Part shown: positions 1 through 4,614 of the stretch, in pieces
Position numbering within the stretch: position 1 is the first letter of the stretch
Layout: each line of letters begins with the position of its first letter
Source: Flavobacteriales bacterium
GTDB taxonomy: Bacteria; Bacteroidota; Bacteroidia; Flavobacteriales; BACL11
Reading direction: 5' to 3'
Length of the DNA: 6,410 nucleotides
Assembly: GCA_002710495.1 (NCBI GenBank)
Contig: PAKE01000007.1
Location: forward strand, 8,221 to 14,630
Notes under the pieces: model-generated
Told to the model about the DNA's origin: nothing
Database searches by the model: none
The model's input: only the letters and a program-made list of their open reading frames with translations
Made by a program: the position numbers and the translations under genes

Positions 1-305
1 TGGTATTACTCATCATAGTAGGTATTATCATTTTTATTTCAGTAAAAAATATTAAAGAGCCTTATAATACTAATGGTATTGTGTTACTGGGTATTTTTAG
101 TGCTTTGTTTGGTATCTTAGCCACATATCTTGGAGTCAATGCTGCATTTAGTGCAGTACCAGAGATTAGCAATATCTCGCCACAGATTTTAATTAATGGA
201 TTAAAGACATCATTAATTACATCATTTACAGGAGGAATTATTATGCTTATTTCAACAGTACTATGGTATTTTTTTATAAAACGGCACAATCTACTTGTTG
301 TATAA
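1..305 (+). CDS. MotA/TolQ/ExbB-like small membrane protein, C-terminal part
   Basis: The frame is open from base 3 to the TAA at 303-305, and no start is needed inside the window, so this is the 3' end of a gene that begins upstream. A GTG at base 81 could serve as a start, but the open, hydrophobic upstream frame (VLLIIVGIIIFISVKN) argues that it is internal. The visible 100 residues hold three hydrophobic segments: the first at the very edge, the second LLGIFSALFGILATYLGV, and the third after the GLKTSLITSFTGG stretch. The pattern 'G-x-L-x-T-x-x-G ... A-F ... I-S-P-Q-I-L-x-x-G-L-K-x-S-L-I-T' is typical of short MotA/TolQ/ExbB proton-channel family members in Bacteroidetes and relatives. 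These lie in the inner membrane. Whether it energises transport or motility, or has another role, cannot be told. No ExbD/TolR-type partner follows it in the window. Family assignment is by eye and moderately sure. Confidence 0.6.
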   Translation, partial: VLLIIVGIIIFISVKNIKEPYNTNGIVLLGIFSALFGILATYLGVNAAFSAVPEISNISPQILINGLKTSLITSFTGGIIMLISTVLWYFFIKRHNLLVV

Positions 306-324
306 ATCAAGGCCTAGTCCTCAC

Positions 325-352
325 CCAGCCAATTTAAAATAGAAGAGAGTGC
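325..352. repeat. Dispersed repeat A, copy 1
   Basis: This 28-base stretch begins CCAGCCAATTTAA and matches 4322-4349 at 25 of 28 positions, same orientation. It lies 20 bases after the stop of the upstream gene. Weaker similarity continues rightward for about 60 bases. On the minus strand it falls in a 30-codon open frame (406 down to 317, closed by TAG at 316-314) ending with ALSSILNWLGED. Copy 2 keeps LSSILNWLD and a stop in the same frame. This could be the end of a decayed minus-strand gene or a non-coding repeat; I do not recognise the peptide. Confidence 0.6.
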
Positions 353-402
353 ATAGTCCTTGTAATCTGATTGGAGCTTTATTGATTTAAAGCGGGCTTT
401 AA

Positions 403-432
403 TTGTCTAATGAAAGTAGATTTTATTATATA
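403..432 (+). promoter_or_regulatory. Possible promoter for the cupin gene
   Basis: TTGTCT (403-408) and TATATA (427-432) are separated by 18 bases, each matching four of six positions of the sigma70 -35 and -10 consensus. A transcript would start near 439, just before the ribosome binding site. Such matches are common in AT-rich DNA, and promoter consensus in this lineage may differ, so this is only a candidate. Confidence 0.3.
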
Positions 433-442
433 AAGTCTAATT

Positions 443-450
443 AAAGGAGG
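443..450 (+). promoter_or_regulatory. Strong ribosome binding site that fixes a TTG start
   Basis: AAAGGAGG ends 5 bases before the TTG at 456. It is the best Shine-Dalgarno sequence in the window and decides the start of the cupin gene, since no ATG is available at a suitable distance. Confidence 0.8.
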
Positions 451-455
451 AAATT

Positions 456-935
456 TTGAAGCCATTAATCAATGTTGAAGATATTACTGAATTCAAAGGT
501 CATGAGCAGGGTGTATTTAAAGCCCAATATGCTGATGTAGGTGGTAAGATAGGTGCACAGCAATTAGGATATAACATCACCATAATTCCTGCTGGAAAAA
601 AATCATGGCCATTTCATAATCACCATGTTAGTGAGGAAATGTTTCTTATTTTAGAAGGAACAGGTATTTTAAGGCATGGAGATAATAAATTTCCAATAAA
701 GAAAAATGACATTATTGCTTGCCCTACTGGTGATAGGTCATCAGCTCATCAAATAATAAATGATGGTGAAACTGACTTAAAATATTTAGCCCTGGGTACA
801 AAAAAACCATATGACATATGTGAATATCCTGATTCAGATAAAATTCTTTCTCGAGTTACATCTGAAGATGATTCGAATCTATGGAATATGTCAAAAGGAA
901 ACGAGTCATACGATTATTTTGAAGGAGAAGAATAA
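456..935 (+). CDS. Single-domain cupin protein (cupin_2 type)
   Basis: A 159-residue protein starting at TTG, supported by the AAAGGAGG site 5 bases upstream. The cupin barrel covers roughly residues 37-115. Cupin motif 1 reads GKKSWPFHNHHVSEEMFLILEG (47-68 in outline), with likely metal ligands His54, His56 and Glu60 or Glu61. Motif 2 has the NDIIACPTG turn (84-92) and His98 in AHQIIN. This is a complete set for binding a divalent metal. After the barrel comes an EYPDSDK segment (123-129) and an acidic tail ending in EGEE, features of a group of cupins usually annotated only as 'cupin domain-containing protein'. No signal peptide or membrane segment is seen, so it is probably cytoplasmic. 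Cupins include dioxygenases, isomerases and sugar-binding proteins, and the sequence does not say which. The AraC-type regulator starts 181 bases after its stop on the same strand; a functional link is possible but unproven. Confidence 0.85.
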   Translation: MKPLINVEDITEFKGHEQGVFKAQYADVGGKIGAQQLGYNITIIPAGKKSWPFHNHHVSEEMFLILEGTGILRHGDNKFPIKKNDIIACPTGDRSSAHQIINDGETDLKYLALGTKKPYDICEYPDSDKILSRVTSEDDSNLWNMSKGNESYDYFEGEE

Positions 936-960
936 AGGATATTTCTAAATTCAATAAAGC

Positions 961-974
961 CCCACATTTGTGGG
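961..974. repeat. Small palindrome after the cupin gene (CCACATTYGTGG type)
   Basis: CCCAC and GTGGG form a 5-base-pair stem with an ATTT loop, 26 bases after the cupin stop. Its 12-base core differs at only one position from the palindrome at 3274-3285, which also follows a stop codon. There is no T-run after it, so it is not a classical terminator. It could be a short REP-like palindrome or a processing hairpin. Confidence 0.5.
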
Positions 975-1116
975 ATGATGGGTAAACCACAATTTGGAAA
1001 TCATAAATTAGATATTTTTTTAATGATGAAGAAATCAAATACAAACTATTTCTATCAAACCCTAAACTGCATTAAAACAAATTTAATTTAAGGCTCTAAT
1101 TGAAATTTCGAAAATC

Positions 1117-1902
1117 ATGGTAGAAACAGAATTCCGTATAGACGAAGATCTAGCACCATATGTAAATTGTATTATGAGTGGTAAAAACTCTAATTCTAAC
1201 TCACATATAAATATCCCATTATATGCTGACGGTTATCCAGGAATTATGTTTCAACAATCCGAAAAGGGTTTCTATCTACTCCCAAAAAAGAAAAAATTAT
1301 CAGAATTATTTTTGTATGGGCAAACGTTAGAACCTATTTCATTAGACGTTAAAGGACCTCATAGTTATCATGTAGTCCAGCTATACCCTTTCGCATCTAA
1401 GTACCTACTTAACATTGATCCCAAGGTATTAAATGATGAATGCTTCGACTTGCTTCAAATCAAATACATTGATACGAAAAATTATCAAACGCAATTAAGA
1501 AAGTCTGGAAGTTTAATTGAGCAGATTGAAATCATTTCAAACCTGATACGTGAGTTAATAACCTCCAATAACGTTAATGAAAATGACAATATACAGAAAG
1601 CTATAACACGAATCTTGCACAGTAAAGGTCAAATAAAAATTAAAGAATTACTGAAGGAATTACCATTGACCGAACGCACACTTGAGCGCAATTTTAAAAC
1701 TTATGTAGGCCTCTCCCCGAAGCAATTTTCAAAAATTATTCAGTTTCAATCATCTCTCAATCAGCTAACTGAATCAAAGTTTCAGAAACTAACAGATATT
1801 GGGTTTGACAGTGGTTTTACAGACCAGTCTCACTTCATTAGAACTTTCAAAAGCTACACGGGTCAAACTCCATCTTTTTACTACGATAATCTTAAGCATT
1901 AA
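1117..1902 (+). CDS. AraC-family transcriptional regulator
   Basis: A 261-residue protein whose C-terminal third is a clear AraC/XylS DNA-binding domain. The first helix-turn-helix runs about residues 172-197 (IKELLKELPLTERTLERNFK), followed by VGLSPKQFSKIIQFQ. The second is near 222-245, with the hallmark GFDSGFTDQSHFIRTFK (229-245) and the closing YTGQTP. The N-terminal part (about 1-150) opens with a FRIDEDLAPYV stretch and resembles the ligand-sensing region of AraC proteins common in Bacteroidetes; its effector cannot be predicted. ATG 1117 is the only usable start: the frame upstream has no ATG, GTG or TTG before the stop at 1084. There is no Shine-Dalgarno, unlike the genes at 456 and 2102. 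The AhpD-like gene begins 199 bases downstream on the same strand, the commonest arrangement for an AraC regulator next to a target, so that gene is the best guess for a regulated partner. It is probably cytoplasmic and may act as an activator. Confidence 0.93.
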   Translation: MVETEFRIDEDLAPYVNCIMSGKNSNSNSHINIPLYADGYPGIMFQQSEKGFYLLPKKKKLSELFLYGQTLEPISLDVKGPHSYHVVQLYPFASKYLLNIDPKVLNDECFDLLQIKYIDTKNYQTQLRKSGSLIEQIEIISNLIRELITSNNVNENDNIQKAITRILHSKGQIKIKELLKELPLTERTLERNFKTYVGLSPKQFSKIIQFQSSLNQLTESKFQKLTDIGFDSGFTDQSHFIRTFKSYTGQTPSFYYDNLKH

Positions 1903-2012
1903 TATTATTTTGTCGGTTTTATCCAATTTTCTTTTCAGAGCCCAGATGTAATATTTGTCATGTTAAGCAGAATAAAAAAAAGAGATTAAGCTCACTAGAA
2001 AAAAAAGATCAA

Positions 2013-2038
2013 CAACTATTCACTTGAATTAAAAGTTG
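2013..2038. promoter_or_regulatory. Inverted repeat upstream of the AhpD-like gene
   Basis: CAACTATT (2013-2020) and AAAAGTTG (2031-2038) are inverted with one mismatch and a 10-base gap, 64 bases before the ATG at 2102 and downstream of the AraC gene. It could be an operator, but AraC proteins usually bind direct repeats and the half-sites are AT-rich, so chance is a real alternative. Confidence 0.2.
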
Positions 2039-2101
2039 AAACAATAACAGGTTTTTCTACTCCACAAAAACATACAAAAATTAATTACTAGAGGAACAAT
2101 T

Positions 2102-2698
2102 ATGCCATTTTTCAAACACTTAGATGACTTATCCGATATAACAGACATCACTTGGAACGATAGAAAACGATTGGGGCCTCTAGATAAAGCATCTCAAGAA
2201 ATTATGCGAGGTAAATCTTCATTCACATATGCACAAAAAGAAATTTTTGCAGCTTTTGTATCAGGACTTAATGCATGCTCATTTTGTTATGGTTCTCATG
2301 CTGCAGTTGCTAACAACTTCGGAATTCCAAGGAAGACTATCGAGGTTTTGCTAGAAGATATTGATAGTGCGCCAATTGCTTCCAATGAAAAACCACTTTT
2401 TCAATACCTCAAGAAACTTACACTTTCACCAAGTAAACTAATTCAAGATGATGCAGATAAAATTTTTCATGCAGGTTGGAGCGAACAAGATTTGCAAGAT
2501 TTAATATTGATAGGTTGTTTATTTAATTTTTACAATCGCCTGCTTGACGGACATGGAATCAAGGGTAACCAGGCTATTTATAAATTTGGTGGTGCCCACC
2601 TGCATAAAAATGGATATGGGGTACCTTGGTTTATTGGTTTAATTAAAAATTATATTAAGAAAATAAAAATCAAAAAGCTCAAAGAAGCTCAAGCATGA
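2102..2698 (+). CDS. AhpD-like / carboxymuconolactone decarboxylase family protein (peroxidase-related)
   Basis: A 198-residue protein. The core at residues 44-75 carries Cys59-x-x-Cys62-x3-His66 in ACSFCYGSHAAVA, with Glu47 twelve residues before the first Cys. This Glu-Cys-Cys-His spacing matches the proton relay of mycobacterial AhpD (Glu118, Cys130, Cys133, His137). All catalytic residues are therefore present, and a thiol-based peroxidase or disulfide-reductase role is plausible. A second helical half follows, with a LSPSKLIQDDADKIF segment (about 108-122) and LIGCLFNFYNRLLDGHGI (about 136-153). The length and the two-half layout fit the 'uncharacterized peroxidase-related enzyme' branch rather than true gamma-carboxymuconolactone decarboxylase. 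The C-terminus is Lys-rich (KNYIKKIKIKKLKEAQA), which could be a nucleic-acid- or membrane-facing tail. The start ATG has GAGG 7 bases upstream. The AraC regulator precedes it by 199 bases, and a four-helix membrane protein follows by 159. Physiological substrate is unknown. Confidence 0.88.
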   Translation: MPFFKHLDDLSDITDITWNDRKRLGPLDKASQEIMRGKSSFTYAQKEIFAAFVSGLNACSFCYGSHAAVANNFGIPRKTIEVLLEDIDSAPIASNEKPLFQYLKKLTLSPSKLIQDDADKIFHAGWSEQDLQDLILIGCLFNFYNRLLDGHGIKGNQAIYKFGGAHLHKNGYGVPWFIGLIKNYIKKIKIKKLKEAQA

Positions 2699-2777
2699 AT
2701 ATCAATATTAATAATAATTATAACTTTAATTGTAGATGAAGTATCTTTTATAGAGAGCTTTGTTGATTCTAAGTAGG

Positions 2778-2815
2778 TTTTTTCGTTTATAGAATGATAA
2801 GTGAATTTGGATATG
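2778..2815. repeat. Dispersed repeat B, copy 1
   Basis: This 38-base stretch matches 4577-4614 at 31 of 38 positions in the same orientation. The shared core is a T-run, GTTTATAG, TGATAAGT and GATATG. It lies 42 bases before the start of the membrane protein gene; copy 2 ends at the GH53 start. A shared upstream regulatory block or a decayed mobile or coding remnant are both possible. Confidence 0.55.
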
Positions 2816-2857
2816 AGTTCCATAAAATTGATTTAAAAAAATAATTATATAGAATAA

Positions 2858-3265
2858 ATGAATACAAAATCATTAATGACCTTAAGCGCGATAATATTAG
2901 CTCTGATAGGAATTAGCCTAATTTTTTTCCCAAAAGAAATATTAGATTATTTTGAATTGAGTGTATCAGGGACTCTTGCATTATTAATGCAAATTGTTGG
3001 TTCTTTCTACTTTGCTTTTGCAATGCTTAATTGGATGTCTAAAGAAAGTATTATTGGTGGAATTTATAATCGTCCGATAGCTATCGCCAATTTGACACAT
3101 TTTTTAATTGCTGATCTTACCTTAATTAAAGGAGTTTTGGCTAATCCAAGTCTCCCATACGCAATTTGGTTAATCGCAATTATTTATTCAATTTTTGCAA
3201 TATTATTTGGAATCGTGGTATTCAAACACCCTGTTAGCAAAAAAAAATATACTTCAACTAAGTAA
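2858..3265 (+). CDS. Small four-helix membrane protein, function unknown
   Basis: A 135-residue, very hydrophobic protein. Four membrane helices are visible at about residues 6-24, 38-58, 75-96 and 101-122. The second helix holds QIVGSFYFAFAMLNW. The loop between helices 2 and 3 carries GGIYNRPIAIANLTHF, the most distinctive motif, with charged residues Arg72, His81 and Asp86 that could matter for function. The C-terminus is Lys-rich (VSKKKYTSTK), suggesting a cytoplasmic end. No signal peptide, cysteine or metal motif is seen. Proteins with this plan occur in Bacteroidetes-like bacteria as hypothetical membrane proteins; I cannot name a function. ATG 2858 has no Shine-Dalgarno; TATATA lies 7 bases ahead, so a leaderless or near-leaderless transcript is possible. 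It follows the AhpD-like gene by 159 bases, too far to claim a shared transcript with confidence. Confidence 0.8.
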   Translation: MNTKSLMTLSAIILALIGISLIFFPKEILDYFELSVSGTLALLMQIVGSFYFAFAMLNWMSKESIIGGIYNRPIAIANLTHFLIADLTLIKGVLANPSLPYAIWLIAIIYSIFAILFGIVVFKHPVSKKKYTSTK

Positions 3266-3273
3266 GACTAGCT

Positions 3274-3285
3274 CCACATTCGTGG
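3274..3285. repeat. Small palindrome after the membrane protein gene (CCACATTYGTGG type)
   Basis: CCAC and GTGG form a 4-base-pair stem around ATTC, beginning 9 bases after the stop at 3265. It matches the core of the 961-974 palindrome at 11 of 12 positions. A half-copy (CCCACAT) occurs at 4564-4570. There is no proper T-run, so it is better read as a dispersed palindrome than as a terminator. Confidence 0.45.
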
Positions 3286-3304
3286 TCTCTTTCGTGACAA
3301 TATG

Positions 3305-3331
3305 GTAGATCCTCTATCTACAACTGGATAG
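3305..3331 (+). other. Two alternative hairpins in the 3266-3426 gap
   Basis: GTAGAT (3305-3310) pairs perfectly with ATCTAC (3316-3321) around a CCTCT loop. CTATC (3314-3318) can instead pair with GATAG (3327-3331). The two structures share bases and exclude each other. Nothing else supports a riboswitch or attenuator, and the stems are short. Confidence 0.2.
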
Positions 3332-3426
3332 CATATTATTTAATTAAAGTTAAGTTTCTTCGATTTATTTTCATCGTGACATTATTCATATAAAGGTATA
3401 AAGGAAATTTTTAGTTAATTTATTAT

Positions 3427-4251
3427 ATGCACCATATTATAATTTTATTGTTTGTTATGTCATTATCTTTTTCTCAAAATTTTCAAATCAAGGTTGTGGG
3501 AAAAGTGAAAATGGACATTCCTGTTCTAGGACCTTATAAAATGACATTTAACCAAACTGTTGCGCCGGGTTTTTTAAAAAAAGAAGAAAAAATTGAAGCA
3601 GAACGCTTCTACGGTCGTTGGCTCATGAATAGTGAGACAGGGGAGATTTTGATTGATGGTACAGATAAAATTCTAAAATATGACACAGAAGAAGAAGAGT
3701 ACTGGCTTCAATCTCCTGAAGATTATTTCAAGAAAACAGATACCAATTCAGATGATAAAAAGTCGTTCTCTTTCTCATTTTCTTCCGATGGTGAAGATGA
3801 AGAGAAAGACACTCCACCAAAGTTTACGAGAACTGGCGGGAAAGAAACTGAATATGTTTATGGCTTCAGAACGAAAAAATGGACTACAACTATTTTCTTT
3901 TCTGAAGAAAAATTTATGGTTTTTGAAGAATGGTTTGTAGACAATTTGCCATTAATGAGACTTTCAGATTCTCTAGAGTCTGCAATAAAAACTAAATTTA
4001 ATCCGCTTCAAGATGCGGTTGAAATAGAGCAATTTGAATTTTCATCCAATATTTTCATCCGTGAAATGGATTCCCTGACAACATTAAAACCAATTCCAGG
4101 TCATGTCGTAAAAACAAATTTTTCAGTTTATGAAGAAAGTGATGATCCAAAAGTAGCTGTTGGTTTTGAGATTTTGGAATTATATGCAGAACCAGTGGAC
4201 ACAGGATATTTTGTTGTTCCAGAAATCTATAAGCGGATTGAAAAAGATTAA
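3427..4251 (+). CDS. Exported acidic protein, function unknown
   Basis: A 274-residue protein with a short signal peptide (residues 1-16, IIILLFVMSLSFS, cut probably before Gln17), so it is periplasmic or on the cell surface. No lipobox cysteine is present, and the protein has no cysteine at all. After the signal comes a beta-rich stretch (QIKVVGKVKMDIPVLGPY), then RFYGRWLMNSETGEILI (about 61-77). A low-complexity linker at about 104-130 is made of SFSFSFSS (113-120) followed by an Asp/Glu run (121-128). It divides the protein in two. The second half holds YVYGFRTKKWTTTIFF, then EEWFVDNLPLM, and later GFEILELYAEP. The 'G-x-x-T-K-K-W ... W-x-x-x-x-L-P' order recalls DUF4412-type exported proteins, but this is only a weak resemblance. 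ATG 3427 is the only usable start in its frame; there is no close Shine-Dalgarno, and AAAGGAAA lies too far upstream. Function is not recognised. Confidence 0.8.
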   Translation: MHHIIILLFVMSLSFSQNFQIKVVGKVKMDIPVLGPYKMTFNQTVAPGFLKKEEKIEAERFYGRWLMNSETGEILIDGTDKILKYDTEEEEYWLQSPEDYFKKTDTNSDDKKSFSFSFSSDGEDEEKDTPPKFTRTGGKETEYVYGFRTKKWTTTIFFSEEKFMVFEEWFVDNLPLMRLSDSLESAIKTKFNPLQDAVEIEQFEFSSNIFIREMDSLTTLKPIPGHVVKTNFSVYEESDDPKVAVGFEILELYAEPVDTGYFVVPEIYKRIEKD

Positions 4252-4291
4252 TTTGTAACCTCTAAATCTGACCTATAAGACCCGACAAGAT

Positions 4292-4318
4292 AAAAAGACA
4301 TAATAAACGTCTGTTTTT
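4292..4318 (+). terminator. Weak possible terminator
   Basis: AAAAAGAC (4292-4299) can pair with GTCT-G-TTTTT (4309-4318) with one bulged G and a 9-base loop, ending in five Ts, 41 bases after the stop at 4251. Only two of the pairs are G-C, so strength is doubtful. Confidence 0.25.
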
Positions 4319-4321
4319 AAT

Positions 4322-4349
4322 CCAGCCAATTTAAGATAGAAGAAAGTAC
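4322..4349. repeat. Dispersed repeat A, copy 2
   Basis: Matches 325-352 at 25 of 28 bases. It starts 71 bases after the stop of the exported acidic protein. In the minus-strand reading it keeps LSSILNWLD followed by a stop, but an upstream in-frame stop (TGA) and a length change relative to copy 1 break the frame, so this copy cannot be an intact coding end. Confidence 0.6.
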
Positions 4350-4403
4350 GAGAAGTCAAATAATGGGGTTCTTACAATTAAAGTAAATAGACAAAAAAAT
4401 AAA

Positions 4404-4541
4404 ATGAATAATAAATCTATAGCTAACGGGCTTTTATTTGGTGTTGGCATGGCATTGGCTTTAGAGAGCTGGCTGCTTGGCATTATGTTTGGAATAATTT
4501 TTTATGTAGGTCTGAATGAAAAAAAGAGGACAGAAACTTAA
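4404..4541 (+). CDS. Small glycine-rich membrane protein (45 residues)
   Basis: ATG 4404 to TAA 4539-4541 gives a 45-residue protein: a polar start MNNKSIANG, a hydrophobic middle (about residues 10-37, with GLLFGVGMALAL, Glu21-Ser-Trp, then LLGIMFGIIFYVGL), and a charged end NEKKRTET. The glycine spacing (GxxxG-like GVGMA and GIMFG) and the break in the middle suggest a helical hairpin of two short membrane segments. Tiny membrane proteins of this plan are widespread and mostly uncharacterised. The positive C-terminal tail and clean amphipathic layout are unlikely for random AT-rich DNA, and codon use looks normal. There is no Shine-Dalgarno. It lies between repeat A copy 2 and repeat B copy 2, 70 bases ahead of the GH53 gene. 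Function unknown; moderately sure that it is real. Confidence 0.55.
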   Translation: MNNKSIANGLLFGVGMALALESWLLGIMFGIIFYVGLNEKKRTET

Positions 4542-4576
4542 TCAAGCGATGAATAAGAGTAGTCCCACATCAATGA

Positions 4577-4614
4577 TTTTTTTGTTTATAGGTTGATAAG
4601 TAGATTCAGATATG
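4577..4614. repeat. Dispersed repeat B, copy 2, running into the GH53 start codon
   Basis: Matches 2778-2815 at 31 of 38 positions. The final GATATG contains the ATG (4612-4614) that starts the galactanase gene, so the repeat forms its whole immediate leader. In copy 1 the equivalent ATG (2813-2815) does not start a long frame. Confidence 0.55.

Noticed and set aside
62..310. 82-codon minus-strand frame
   Set aside because: It is the shadow of the MotA/TolQ/ExbB-like gene, which has coherent membrane segments and family-like motifs on the + strand.
856..1044. 62-codon minus-strand frame across the cupin end and the palindrome
   Set aside because: It overlaps the cupin C-terminus, has no ribosome binding site, and its peptide shows no recognisable domain.
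936..1116. Riboswitch or attenuator before the AraC gene
   Set aside because: Apart from the small palindrome at 961-974, no paired structure, leader peptide or conserved aptamer-like element is visible.
2695..2739. ATGA overlap start after the AhpD-like gene, 14 codons
   Set aside because: The peptide is Asn/Ile low complexity and ends at once; no sign of translation-coupled gene.
3680..3940. 86-codon + strand frame inside the exported acidic protein
   Set aside because: It lies wholly inside the 3427-4251 gene in another frame, is Lys-rich from AT-rich codons, and has no start signal.
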